From Stappia indica (GTDB lineage: Bacteria; Pseudomonadota; Alphaproteobacteria; Rhizobiales; Stappiaceae): a DNA stretch of 64,000 bases. A model generated the notes under the pieces. It ran no database searches, was not told the DNA's origin, and saw only the letters and a list, made by a program, of their open reading frames with translations. Both the position numbers and the translations under genes were made by a program. The stretch covers positions 248,001 through 312,000 of the forward strand of contig NZ_MBQE01000006.1 of NCBI RefSeq assembly GCF_001696535.1. Direction: 5' to 3'. Of this stretch, positions 37,506 through 47,300 are shown piece by piece (position 1 is the first letter of the stretch; every line of letters starts with the position of its first letter).

Positions 37506-37847
37506 TCAGCGGCTGACGGCAAGGACCCGGCCGGGAGCGGCCATCCGAGGCTGGCGCTCGGCGACCCGATAGGCATCGACCGCCTGATCGGGAGCTGCCC
37601 GTCGCCGCACCCGCATTTGCGGAACGTGCTCGCGCATGGCGATCAGCTGAGCAAGGAAAGCGGCATTCGGCCGGTAGAGGCGGGCAAAGCGATCGCTGCG
37701 CACCTCGCCCACCGGCGCCACCGGGACGATCGCACGGGCAGCGGAGGCGGGCGCAGACGCGCTGCTGCCCGCAGAGGACACCGTGTCGGTGGCCCGCCGG
37801 CTTTCCCCCGGTCCTGCCGCGGGACGTCTGCCCTGCTCGATCCGCAT
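37506..37847 (-). CDS. Conserved hypothetical 113-residue protein under a sigma-54-type site
   Basis: 113 residues. The N-terminal half is Ser/Ala/Arg-rich and probably disordered; the C-terminal half contains FARLYRPNAAFLAQLIAMRE and an Arg-rich turn (QMRVRRRAAPDQAVDAYR), a pattern I recall from short uncharacterised proteins of Hyphomicrobiales. The ATG at 37847 has an excellent GGGAGGCGG site. A TGGCAC-N5-TTGC element lies 57-73 bases upstream. The neighbour upstream is the amtB/glnK block, so nitrogen control is suggested but unproven. No signal peptide or membrane helix. Confidence 0.75.
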   Translation of the reverse strand: MRIEQGRRPAAGPGESRRATDTVSSAGSSASAPASAARAIVPVAPVGEVRSDRFARLYRPNAAFLAQLIAMREHVPQMRVRRRAAPDQAVDAYRVAERQPRMAAPGRVLAVSR

Positions 37848-37903
37848 TTCCGCCTCCCAGGCGTGCCAATTTGATACATTGGCGTTGTTCCTAGGGAATT
37901 TAG

Positions 37904-37920
37904 CGCAAATGCCGTGCCAG
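37904..37920 (-). promoter_or_regulatory. Sigma-54 (RpoN) promoter-like element before the 113-residue gene
   Basis: Minus strand reads CTGGCACGGCATTTGCGC, matching TGGCAC-N5-TTGC with the required 10 bp between the GG and GC dinucleotides. Transcription would begin near 37893, about 46 bases before the start codon. An activator site upstream was not identified. Confidence 0.65.
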
Positions 37921-38018
37921 TCGATAACCTTTTGTTAACTTTTGACGGAGGGGAAGGTTGAAACGCGCCTGTGTCCCCGCATTTCGCGGCGAACGGCCGC
38001 AAGGAACCAAGCTTCAAA

Positions 38019-38444
38019 TCAGCGGTAGTGATCGCCGTTGGAAACGCCGAAGTCGCGCCGCGCGCCGGTGATGGTGATCGAGAAGCCGGCAATGACATCG
38101 ACCAGCGAAACGCACATCAGGATGAAGAACACGGATGTGGCCGCCTCGCGCACGGTCAGGAACTCCACAAGGTAGGCGATGAGCACGAGTGTCGAGAAGA
38201 TGTGGTCGGTCAGGGCCGAGACACCGGTGCGGGTCGCCTTCAGGAGCTCCACGAAAAGCAGCAGCAGGGCGCAGAGGATCATCAGGTCTCCGCCGAGAAG
38301 CGAGAAGCTCGCTCCCGACACGAGATCGATGGTCATCACCGGCGTGGTCCAGGGGCTCGCTCCAGCCTCGAACAGGACGAAAGCCAGGACATTGTAGGCG
38401 ATCAGCGGCACCACGGTGAGCGGGATCGAAGCGATGAGCGGCAT
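38019..38444 (-). CDS. Four-helix membrane protein downstream of amtB
   Basis: 141 residues from ATG at 38444 with AGGACC upstream; the frame is open another 71 codons but that part overlaps the amtB terminator and looks non-coding. Four hydrophobic helices are predicted (about 5-24, 43-65, 82-100, 104-125). The family is not one I recognise; segments such as IPLTVVPLIAYNVLAF and ALLLLFVELLKATRTG are typical of small conserved inner-membrane proteins. It comes after the amtB terminator, so it has its own transcript or depends on read-through. Function unknown. Confidence 0.75.
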   Translation of the reverse strand: MPLIASIPLTVVPLIAYNVLAFVLFEAGASPWTTPVMTIDLVSGASFSLLGGDLMILCALLLLFVELLKATRTGVSALTDHIFSTLVLIAYLVEFLTVREAATSVFFILMCVSLVDVIAGFSITITGARRDFGVSNGDHYR

Positions 38445-38604
38445 GTCAGGTCCTCGTTGTGCCCGCGCGGGGAAATACCACCGGCGCCATCTGGCTGTCC
38501 CTTGCGCTGGAGACCAGGCAGGCGAATCGCGCAATCCGGTACCCGTCGAAGATGACCGGCGAGATCCCGCCAGGCAACTGCCCGCATCGGCCGAGCTCGC
38601 GCAC

Positions 38605-38635
38605 GAAAAAAGCCCGGGGCACGGAGCCCCGGGCT
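38605..38635 (-). terminator. Terminator of the glnK-amtB operon
   Basis: A perfect 10-bp stem (AGCCCGGGGC with its complement, 38611-38620 and 38626-38635) and 5-base loop, followed on the minus strand by T6. It sits 55 bases past the amtB stop. Confidence 0.85.
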
Positions 38636-38689
38636 TCGAGGTGCAACCGTCGGTCACGCCGGCTGCTTCGGGAGATGGGTCGGCAGGGT

Positions 38690-40033
38690 TCAGACGCGCT
38701 GGCTGCCCTGACCGAATTCCGGATAGGCTTCGATGCCGACCTCGGCCTTGTCGAGACCAAGGGCCTCTTCCTCAGCGGAAGCACGGATGCCGATCGTCGA
38801 CTTCAGGATCAGCCAGACGACCAGGCTGATGACGAAGGCGAACACGCCATAGGCCACGATGCCGATGATCTGCACCGAGTAGGACGCATCGCTGTTGGAC
38901 AGCGGCACGATCAGCGTGCCCCAGATGCCGGCCACAAGGTGGACCGGGATCGCGCCGACAACGTCGTCGATCTTCAGCTTGTCGAGCAGCGGCACGGTGA
39001 AGACCACGATCACGCCACCGACAGCACCGACGAAGACGGCCTGCCACACGGACGGGGCGAGCGGCTCGGCGGTGATGGAGACCAGACCGGCGAGAGCGCC
39101 GTTCAGGGCCATCGTCACGTCGACCTTCTTGTACAGAACCTGCGTCAGGATCACTGCCACGACGACACCGGCGGCAGCCGCCATGTTGGTGTTGGCGAAG
39201 ATGCGCGAGACGTCGGTCACGTCGGCGATGGTGCCCATGGCAAGCTGCGAGGCGCCGTTGAAGCCGAACCAGCCGAGCCACAGGATAAACGTGCCGAGGG
39301 TCGCGAGCGGCATGGACGAGCCCGGCATCGGGTGGACGCCATTGGCCGTGTACTTGCCGTTACGGGCGCCGAGCACCAGGGCACCGGCGAGCGCGGCCCA
39401 ACCGCCGACCGAGTGGACGAGCGTCGAACCGGCGAAGTCGGAGAAGCCCATGCCGTCGAGCCAGCCTGCACCCCACTTCCAGGAGCCGGCGATCGGATAG
39501 ATGAAGCCGGTCAGGATGACGGTGAAGATCAGGAACGGCCACAGCTTGATGCGCTCGGCCAGCGTACCGGAAACGATCGAGGCCGTGGTGGCGCAGAAGA
39601 CCATCTGGAAGTACCAGTCGGACGCGGTCGAGTAGCCGGTGTCGAGGGCATTGCCGCCCACCGCATCGAAGGCGTACGGACCGAAGGAGCCGAGGTAGCC
39701 GCCGTCGACGCCCGTGTACATCAGGTTGTAGCCGGTGATCCAGAACATCAGGCCGGCGATGGAATACAGCGTGATGTTCTTCAGGCACTGCATGGAAACG
39801 TTCTTGGCACGCACCATGCCGGCCTCGAGCATGGCGAAACCGGCCGCCATCCACATGACCAGGAAGCCGCCGATGAGAAACAGCAGCGTGTTGAAGATAT
39901 AGGCCGTTTCAGAGGCCAGCGCGAACTGCGGAGCTTCGGGAGCCGCTGCCGCCGTATCCTGCGCGAGAGCCGTACCAGCCGCCGCGAGAAGCGCAAGCGA
40001 GGCCGTTCCGACAAGCTTCAGAGTTGTTTTCAT
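38690..40033 (-). CDS. amtB: Ammonium transporter
   Basis: 447 residues from ATG at 40033 with AGGGGAATT upstream. An N-terminal signal sequence (about 1-25, ending ALAQ) is followed by eleven transmembrane helices. The Amt features are MVRAKNVSMQ, FCATTASIVSGTLAERIK, the pore histidine in STLVHSVGGWAALAG, and the second histidine in GAIPVHLVAGIWGTL. It is a trimeric channel for ammonia blocked by GlnK at high nitrogen. It lies 23 bases after glnK, the canonical operon. Confidence 0.97.
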   Translation of the reverse strand: MKTTLKLVGTASLALLAAAGTALAQDTAAAAPEAPQFALASETAYIFNTLLFLIGGFLVMWMAAGFAMLEAGMVRAKNVSMQCLKNITLYSIAGLMFWITGYNLMYTGVDGGYLGSFGPYAFDAVGGNALDTGYSTASDWYFQMVFCATTASIVSGTLAERIKLWPFLIFTVILTGFIYPIAGSWKWGAGWLDGMGFSDFAGSTLVHSVGGWAALAGALVLGARNGKYTANGVHPMPGSSMPLATLGTFILWLGWFGFNGASQLAMGTIADVTDVSRIFANTNMAAAAGVVVAVILTQVLYKKVDVTMALNGALAGLVSITAEPLAPSVWQAVFVGAVGGVIVVFTVPLLDKLKIDDVVGAIPVHLVAGIWGTLIVPLSNSDASYSVQIIGIVAYGVFAFVISLVVWLILKSTIGIRASAEEEALGLDKAEVGIEAYPEFGQGSQRV

Positions 40034-40056
40034 TGGAATTCCCCTGCTCGAATGGA

Positions 40057-40524
<468 letters not shown>

Positions 40525-40530
40525 TCAGGT

Positions 40531-40547
40531 ATCAAGGAGCGTGCCAA
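40531..40547 (-). promoter_or_regulatory. Sigma-54-like promoter of glnK-amtB
   Basis: Minus strand TTGGCACGCTCCTTGAT: the -24 half TGGCACG is perfect and the spacing is correct, but the -12 half is TTGAT rather than TTGCT/A. Such RpoN promoters are expected for glnK-amtB. The start of transcription would be near 40520. Confidence 0.65.
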
Positions 40548-40688
40548 CTCGTGTTGCGGCGCGAAAAATTGCAGATCAGACGCCGACGAAATTCAGAAAT
40601 TAATATTTTAAATCAGTGACTTGATAGACATTGCACGAGACCCCTCCGCCCCCCTCGAACGGCTGTTTCAGCCAGCTCGAGACTGCAC

Positions 40689-40723
40689 AAAAAATAGCCA
40701 CACCCGCAAAGCGAATGTGGCTA
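40689..40723 (-). terminator. Terminator of the DUF924 gene
   Basis: An 8-bp stem TAGCCACA/TGTGGCTA (40695-40702, 40716-40723) with a 13-base loop, followed on the minus strand by T6. It is 30 bases past the DUF924 stop. Confidence 0.75.
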
Positions 40724-40753
40724 AATTGTGTGCACAAGTTTTGAGCAGCGAGA

Positions 40754-41314
40754 TCAGGCGCTGAACCCGCCATCGTCGAGATAGGCTGCCTCTGCCGCCG
40801 TCGTCTCGCGGCCCAGAGCGGGATTGCGATGCGGAAAGCGACCGAACCGCCGGATCACGTCCAGATGGATCAGGGCATAGAGATACGCCTGCTCATCGCC
40901 GTGCCGACGGAACAGGTCGACGCTGCGCTCCTGGTCGGACATGTCCTCGGAATGCTCGAACGGCAGATAGAAGAACGGGCGAGCCTCCCGGGGAAACGCG
41001 CGGTCGAAACCGGCCTCCACCGCCGCCCGGGCGATGCGCCGCGCCCACTCGTCCGACGCAAAGGCCAGGGCATCGCCGCGAAACAGATTGCGCGGGAACT
41101 GGTCGAGCAGGAGCAGCAGGGCAAGTGCGCCATGCGATGACTGCGCCCAACCGTCGAGGGCTCCCTCCCGGGCCTGTTCGACGAGTGGAGCGAACTTCTC
41201 CCGGATCTTGGCATCGAAGGCATCGTCGCGCGCGAACCACTTCGCGGGCCCCGCCGTCCACCAGAAATCCAGTATGTCGATCGCGCCGGGCTTGCCGCTG
41301 CTGGTCACGGGCAT
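40754..41314 (-). CDS. DUF924 family protein
   Basis: 186 residues from ATG at 41314, chosen because ACAGGAGAAT precedes it; an ATG ten codons upstream has no site. The DUF924 pattern is clear: ILDFWWTAGPAKWFARDDAFDAKIREKF, LLLLLDQFPRNLFRGDALAFASDE, PFFYLPFEHSEDMSDQERS and LIHLDVIRRFGRFPHRNPALGR. It is an all-helical, TPR-like family, without known activity. It is divergent from the TusA-like gene, 117 bases away. Confidence 0.9.
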   Translation of the reverse strand: MPVTSSGKPGAIDILDFWWTAGPAKWFARDDAFDAKIREKFAPLVEQAREGALDGWAQSSHGALALLLLLDQFPRNLFRGDALAFASDEWARRIARAAVEAGFDRAFPREARPFFYLPFEHSEDMSDQERSVDLFRRHGDEQAYLYALIHLDVIRRFGRFPHRNPALGRETTAAEAAYLDDGGFSA

Positions 41315-41430
41315 ATTCTCCTGTCGGGTTGAAGTTCCGTCCATGTGGCCGCAGGCTCTCGATGGACAAGAGGTGGGAAGCGCGCCGACACGGTGCCGGC
41401 ACGCCCCTTCATATCGGCGGGGAGCGCGAA

Positions 41431-41664
41431 TTGGACAAGGTCGATCTGGAGCTGGACCTCAAGGGGCTGAAATGCCCGCTTCCGGTCCTCAAGACCCGCA
41501 AGGCCATCGCCGGCCTTGCGTCCGGCGCGCGGGTCCGCGTGCTGTCGACCGATCCGATGTCCGTGATCGATATCCCCCATTTCTGTCAGGAAGCCGGACA
41601 CAAGCTGATCGCCCGGGAAACCGACGCGGACGAGGTGCACGTCTTCCTGCTGGAGCGCGGCTGA
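41431..41664 (+). CDS. TusA-family sulfur-carrier protein
   Basis: 77 residues from a TTG at 41431 with GGGGAGCG upstream; no ATG fits. The family motif LKCPLPVLKTRKA holds the sulfur-carrying Cys15, followed by the two-layer alpha/beta pattern VRVLSTDPMSVIDIPHFCQEAGH. TusA proteins relay persulfide sulfur for tRNA thiolation or molybdenum cofactor; standalone paralogues like this one are often of unknown partner. It ends 13 bases before the convergent phhB. Confidence 0.88.
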   Translation: MDKVDLELDLKGLKCPLPVLKTRKAIAGLASGARVRVLSTDPMSVIDIPHFCQEAGHKLIARETDADEVHVFLLERG

Positions 41665-41677
41665 GGCGCGCATTTCG

Positions 41678-41971
41678 TCACTCTTGTGCGAAGGCATCCA
41701 TCTTCCGCGCAAGCCGGATGTCGAGTTCGCTTAGACCGCCCGCATCGTGGGTCGAAAGCACCACGTCGACGGTCCGATAGACGTTGAACCACTCGGGATG
41801 GTGGTTCATCTTTTCGGCGACGAGGGCAACCCGTGTCATGAACCCGAAGGCGGCGTTGAAATCCTTGAAGAGGAAACTCCGGGAGATCGCATCGCGTCCG
41901 TCCACCTCGCGCCAATCCGGCAATGCGGCAAGGGCTTCGGCCCGGGCATCAGGCGAAAGTTTCTCGGTCAT
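41678..41971 (-). CDS. phhB: Pterin-4a-carbinolamine dehydratase
   Basis: 97 residues from ATG at 41971 with AGGAGATC upstream. Active-site motif [27 protein letters not shown] with the catalytic histidine pair is intact, and the F-x-F-KDF stretch before it is normal. It dehydrates 4a-hydroxytetrahydropterin after aromatic amino acid hydroxylases; no hydroxylase is nearby, so it may act in pterin salvage. It is divergent from the phosphatase gene. Confidence 0.93.
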   Translation of the reverse strand: MTEKLSPDARAEALAALPDWREVDGRDAISRSFLFKDFNAAFGFMTRVALVAEKMNHHPEWFNVYRTVDVVLSTHDAGGLSELDIRLARKMDAFAQE

Positions 41972-42082
41972 GGCGATCTCCTGTGATCCTGGCAGGCGCC
42001 CCCCGGCGACGTTCTCGCCTGCAGGGGACCACGGCTCGGCCGGCATGACAACCACCGCGCACCACTCCCGCATCGAGGCCCC

Positions 42083-42532
42083 ATGACCGCAATCCTGTTC
42101 GTCTGTCTCGGCAACATCTGTCGTTCGCCATTGGCCGAGGGCATCTTGCGCCACCGGATCGAGGCTGCCGGCCTTTCCGCTACCATCTCGGTCGACAGCG
42201 CCGGCACGGCTTCCTGGCACACCGGCAGGTCTCCCGACCCTCGCTCCATCGCGGTCGCGGCCCGAAACGGCATCGATCTCACGAGCCAGCGCGCCCGGCA
42301 GGTGGCGCCGGCCGACTTCACGCGCTTCGACATGATCCTGGCCATGGACGCCGACAATTTGACAGAGCTTCGCGCCCGCTCTCCCGCCGGATCGCGCACG
42401 CAGCTCCGCCGCTTTCTCGGTCGTGACGTCCCGGACCCCTACTATGGCGGCCCCGACGGATTCGACCATGTCTTCCGCATGCTGGACGAGGGCTGTGCTG
42501 CCCTGGTCTCCGAGCTTTCGGCAAGTCGCTGA
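42083..42532 (+). CDS. Low-molecular-weight protein-tyrosine phosphatase
   Basis: 149 residues. The P-loop [10 protein letters not shown] (nucleophile Cys8, Arg14) lies at the N-terminus and the general-acid DPYYGG loop near residue 118, so all catalytic residues are present. Members act in exopolysaccharide control or arsenate reduction; this one has the tyrosine phosphatase type DPYYGG and no polysaccharide genes beside it. Confidence 0.94.
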   Translation: MTAILFVCLGNICRSPLAEGILRHRIEAAGLSATISVDSAGTASWHTGRSPDPRSIAVAARNGIDLTSQRARQVAPADFTRFDMILAMDADNLTELRARSPAGSRTQLRRFLGRDVPDPYYGGPDGFDHVFRMLDEGCAALVSELSASR

Positions 42533-42660
42533 CCGAAAAGCTATTCAAACCGACGAGTTGCATACCTAAGTGTCTTTTGGGGCGGGGATCCCGTTCGCAG
42601 GTCGGCGCACAAGCCGGTCACCGCACGGACGGGCCAACACGTCACGAAAGGAGGCCTGCG

Positions 42661-43113
42661 ATGAGCGGTCTGCGCATCGAGCACGACAGTTGGGTTCTGG
42701 TCGGAGATGGCGAGAAGGCACTGTTCTTCCGCAACCAGGGCGACGCGGATTATCCGAACCTCGAGGTCCTGCGGGTCCTGGAGCAGGAGAACCCGCAAAC
42801 CTCGGATCAGGGAACGGACGCGCCCGGACGGCGCAGCGACGGTCCCGGCCCGCATCGCAGTGCCATGGAGCCCACCGACTGGCATATGATCGAGAAGCAT
42901 CGCTTTGCCAGCCGCATCGCCGAAACGCTCTACAAGGAGGCGCACAAGGGTCGCTTCTCCAAGCTCGTCGTCGTCGCCCCACCGGTGACGCTCGGCGACC
43001 TGCGCAAGGCCTTTCACAAGGAAGTGGCGAGCCGGGTGGTCGCCGAAGTCGACAAGACGCTGACCGGCCATCCGCCCGACGAAATCGAGCGGATACTCTC
43101 CACCAAGAACTGA
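42661..43113 (+). CDS. Host-attachment-family protein
   Basis: 150 residues from ATG at 42661 with a perfect AGGAGG site 6 bases upstream. It belongs to the family annotated as required for attachment to host cells, named from Agrobacterium work: WVLVGDGEKALFFRNQGD at the start, HRFASRIAETLYKEAHKGRFSKLVVVAPPVTLGDLRKAFHK, and EIERIL at the end. It is structurally related to release-factor-like proteins; the mechanism is unclear. No signal peptide. It ends 30 bases before the convergent YcaQ-like gene. Confidence 0.85.
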   Translation: MSGLRIEHDSWVLVGDGEKALFFRNQGDADYPNLEVLRVLEQENPQTSDQGTDAPGRRSDGPGPHRSAMEPTDWHMIEKHRFASRIAETLYKEAHKGRFSKLVVVAPPVTLGDLRKAFHKEVASRVVAEVDKTLTGHPPDEIERILSTKN

Positions 43114-43143
43114 TCGAAGGCCTGTAGCGGCAGCGGTGGCGCG

Positions 43144-44352
43144 TCAGCCCGAGGGCTCGCGCCGCCAGCCGTCTGCGAAGACCACCCGCTCCATGCCGGT
43201 GAAGCGGGCCATGCGCTCGAACTCCGCCTCCAGGCGAGCAAGTCGCCCCTCGCCCAGCCGCACGCCCGGCTCCGGCCAGAACGCCGTTACGAGCAACTCT
43301 CCTTCCGCGCGCCGGCAGATCATGTCGACCCGCCCGATCATCCGATCCTTCTCCATCACCGGATAAACATAGTACCCGTAGGTGCGCTTCGGCGCGGGCA
43401 CAAAGACCTCGATCCGGTAGAAGAAGCCGAACAGCCGCTCGGCCCGCTTGCGGTCGCGCAGCACGGGGTCGAACGGGCTCAGGGTGCGAATGCGCGCCGG
43501 CGGCTCCGGCGCCTCGGTCAACAGGGTGGCGATATCCGGCCGTGCGACGCTGGCGCGCGTCGGCTGACCGGGCCCGAAATCGATCTCCACCGGCAGGATG
43601 GACTTGCCGGTCTCCTGCGCGCACCAGGCTTTCGCCTCTTCCGGCGAAACGAGGTCGTAGAAGGCGGCGATCTCGCCGGACGTGCCGACGCCCAGCCTCT
43701 GCAAGGCCTCGCGGCAGGCCCAGTCGACGAAGTCCTCGTGGGCGACTTCCTGCTCGAAATGCTCGCGCGGAATCACCCGCTCCGACAGATCGTAGATCTT
43801 TGCGAAATTGTCCCGCGCCGTGACGGCGATCTCACCGGTCCGCCAGAGATATTCCAGCGCCGTCTTGCCCGGCTGCCAGTTCCACCAGCCGGGCTCCTTG
43901 CGGGTACGATCCCCATCGAAATCCCGGCCCCGCGAAGGACCGTTCACCCGCACGTGGTCGCGAACCCGGTCGATCTCGCCATGGAAGTCGTGCCCGTGCC
44001 AGTTGGTCCAGCGCGCCTTCAGCCGCTCCTTCTGACGCGCGAAGCGGTGGCGCCAATAGGGATAGGCACCGGACGGGATCACCGCTGCATCGTGCGTCCA
44101 GTTCTCGAACAATGCCCGGTCCCGCTCCAGCAACCGGGTCAGCTGCGGTTCCCGGTAGGTCTGGTTGCGGGAGAACAGGATCTGGTGATGCGCCCGCGTC
44201 ACCGTATTGATGCTGTCCACCTGTACGAAGCCGAGCCGGTCGATCAGATCGCACAGCTCCGCCTGCCCGAGGCGCCGCGAGGGTGCTTCGGACAGGCCCT
44301 GCAGGTACAGGAAGACCCGGCGCAGGTCGGCAGCGGCGATCTTCAGCACCAT
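43144..44352 (-). CDS. YcaQ/AlkX-type winged-helix DNA glycosylase
   Basis: 402 residues from ATG at 44352. The family (HTH_42) unhooks interstrand DNA crosslinks. The catalytic QxD motif is visible as Q44-V-D46 in GFVQVDSINTV. Other signatures are HHQILFSRN, ENWTHDAAVIPSGAYPYWRHRF, LSPFDPVLRDRKRAERLFGFFYRIE and PKRTYGYYVYPVMEKDRMIGRVD. It begins only 7 bases after pyc ends on the same strand, so it is probably read through from pyc. Confidence 0.93.
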   Translation of the reverse strand: MVLKIAAADLRRVFLYLQGLSEAPSRRLGQAELCDLIDRLGFVQVDSINTVTRAHHQILFSRNQTYREPQLTRLLERDRALFENWTHDAAVIPSGAYPYWRHRFARQKERLKARWTNWHGHDFHGEIDRVRDHVRVNGPSRGRDFDGDRTRKEPGWWNWQPGKTALEYLWRTGEIAVTARDNFAKIYDLSERVIPREHFEQEVAHEDFVDWACREALQRLGVGTSGEIAAFYDLVSPEEAKAWCAQETGKSILPVEIDFGPGQPTRASVARPDIATLLTEAPEPPARIRTLSPFDPVLRDRKRAERLFGFFYRIEVFVPAPKRTYGYYVYPVMEKDRMIGRVDMICRRAEGELLVTAFWPEPGVRLGEGRLARLEAEFERMARFTGMERVVFADGWRREPSG

Positions 44353-44359
44353 TGGCGCA

Positions 44360-47300
44360 TCAGCCCTCCGCCTCGAAGACCACCAGCAGGTCCTTCGCAT
44401 CGACCTGCTGGCCCGGCGTCGCCAGCACCTCCGCCACCGTTCCCGCGCGGTCGGCATGGAGCGCCGTTTCCATCTTCATCGCCTCGATGGACACCAGCAC
44501 GTCGCCCGGCGACACGCTTTGTCCCGCCTTCACCGCAACAGTCGAGATGACGCCCGGCATCGGCGCCCCGACATGGGCAGCATTGCCGTCTTCGACCTTG
44601 CGCCGCGCTGCGGCCCCGGCCGCTCCATGCGCCCGGTCCGGCACCTTGATGATGCGCGGCTGGCCGTTGAGCTCGAAGAACACCTTGCACTCGCCGTTCT
44701 CGTCCGTTTCGCCGATGGCCTGGGTGCGTACGACCAGCGTCTTGCCGGGCTCCAGATCGATCATCATCTCCTCGCCGGCCGGCAGGCCATAGAAGTAGAC
44801 CGGCGTCGGCAGCACGTTGACCGGGCCGTAGCGATCCCTTGCGGCGGCAAAATCGGTGAAGACCTTCGGATACATCAGGTAGGAGGCGAGATCGGTGTCG
44901 GAGATCTCGCCGCCGATCTTTTCCGCCGCTTCCTTGCGGCGGGCGGCAAGATCGTCGGCCGCCAGCAGCGAACCGGGACGCACGGTGATCGGCGTCTCGC
45001 CCTTCAGCACCTTGGACTGGATGTCCTTCGGCCACCCGCCGGGCGACTGGCCGAGATCGCCGCGCATCATCTGCACGACGCTGTCGGGGAAGGCGACATC
45101 CTTCTCCGGAGCCATCACATCGGCCACCGACAGACCCTGCGCCACCATCATCAGCGCCATGTCGCCGACCACTTTCGACGAGGGGGTCACCTTGACGATG
45201 TCGCCGAACATCATGTTGACGTCGTGATAGGCCTGCGCCACCTCGTGCCACCGGGTCTCCAGGCCGAGCGAGCGTGCCTGTTCCTTCAGGTTGGTGAACT
45301 GGCCGCCCGGCATCTCGTGCAGATAGACTTCCGAAGCCGGCGCCTTGAGGTCGCTTTCGAAGGCCCGGTACTGCGCCCGCGCCGCCTCCCAGTAGAAGGA
45401 GATCTCGCGGATCGCCCGTGCATCGAGCCCGGTGTCGCGCGGCCCGTCGCGCAGGGCTGCGGCAAGCGAGCCCAGCGCCGGCTGCGACGTCAGTCCCGAG
45501 AAGGCGTCCATCGCGGCATCCACCGCATCGACGCCCGCCTCCACCGCGGCCAGTACCGTCGCGGCGGAGATGCCGGACGTGTCATGGGTGTGGAAGTGGA
45601 TCGGCAGGCCGACTTCCTGCTTCAGGGCGGAGAACAGGCGCCGTGCCGCCTCCGGCTTCATCAGGCCGGCCATGTCCTTGACGCCGAGAATGTGGCAACC
45701 GGCCCGCTCCAGCTCCTTTGCCAGCTTCACGTAATAGGCAAGGTCGTATTTCGGCCGGGCCGCATCCAGCAGGTCGCCGGTATAGCAGATCGTCCCCTCG
45801 CACAGCTTGTCCGCCTCGATCACCGCATCGAGCGAGACGCGCATGTTCTCCACCCAGTTGAGGCAGTCGAAGACGCGGAACAGGTCGATGCCGTTCTCGG
45901 CGGCGCGGGCGACGAAATCGCGGACCACATTGTCGGGATAGTTGGCGTAGCCGACGCCGTTCGCACCGCGCAGCAGCATCTGCAGCAGGATGTTGGGTAC
46001 GCGCTCGCGCACGGCCCTCAGCCGCTCCCAGGGATCCTCGGTGAGAAAGCGCATGGCGACGTCGAACGTGGCCCCGCCCCAGCATTCCAGCGAGAACAGC
46101 TGCGGCAGGCCGCGCGCATAGGAGTCCGCCACCGCGACGATGTCGAAGCTGCGCATGCGGGTCGCAAGCAGCGACTGGTGCGCATCGCGCATGGTCGTGT
46201 CGGTCACCAGCGCGCGCCGCTCCGCCTTCATCCAGTCGGCAAAGCCCTGCGGGCCGAGCTCGTCGAGAAGCTGCTTGGTGCCCTTGCGAATCTCGCCCTC
46301 GTAGACGGGCGCAGCAGGCGCCGGCGCATCCGCGAGGGGCTGCGGCCGGTTGCGGGTCTCCGGATGGCCATTGACCGTGACATCGGCGATGTAGGTGAGC
46401 AGCTTGGTGGCCCGGTCCCGGCGGGTGACCTGGTGGAACAGGGCGGGCGTCTCGTCGATGAAGCGCGTCGTGTAGCTGTTGGCCCGGAAATCCGGGTGCC
46501 CGATCACGTTCTCCAGAAACACCAGATTGGTCGCCACGCCGCGGATGCGGAATTCGCGCAAGGCGCGGTCCATGCGCTGCGCGGCCTCTTCCGCCGTCGG
46601 CGCCCAGGCCGTCACCTTTTCCAGCAAGGGATCGTAGAAGCGGGTGATCACCGCTCCCGAATAGGCGGTGCCGCCATCGAGCCGGATGCCGAAGCCGGTG
46701 GCCCCGCGATAGGCGGTGATGCGGCCGTAGTCGGGAATGAAGTTCTGCTCCGGATCCTCGGTGGTGATACGGCACTGGAGCGCGTGGCCGTTCAGCCGGA
46801 TCTCCTCCTGCACCGGCACCCCGGAGGCCGGCTCGCCGATCATCGCGCCTGCCGCGATGCGTATCTGCGCCTTGACGATGTCGATGCCGGTGACCTCCTC
46901 GGTCACCGTGTGCTCGACCTGCACCCGCGGATTCACTTCGATGAAATAGAAGCGGCCAGTGTCGGCATCCATCAGGAACTCGACGGTGCCCGCCCCGCGA
47001 TAATGCGCCGCCCTGCCGATGCTGAGGCCGTACTCGCTCAGTTCCGCGCGCTGATCCGCATCGAGATAGGGAGCCGGCGCCCGCTCGACGACCTTCTGGT
47101 GGCGACGCTGGATCGAGCAATCGCGCTCGAACAGATGCACCAGATTGCCATGCGCATCGCCGAGGATCTGGACTTCGACATGCCGCGCCCGCTCCACCAG
47201 CTTCTCGAGATAGATCTCGTCCTTGCCGAAGGCGGCCTTGGCCTCGCGCTTGGCCGCCGCCACATCGCGCAGCAGCGCCTCTTCGTCGCGAATGACACGC

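Noticed and set aside
40590-40740. NtrC binding sites upstream of the glnK promoter
   Set aside because: Several TGCAC half-sites occur, but no pair matches the symmetric consensus with correct spacing.
43144-44352. YcaQ-like gene as a toxin self-resistance glycosylase in a natural-product cluster
   Set aside because: No biosynthetic genes are nearby. The QxD motif fits the general crosslink-repair type.
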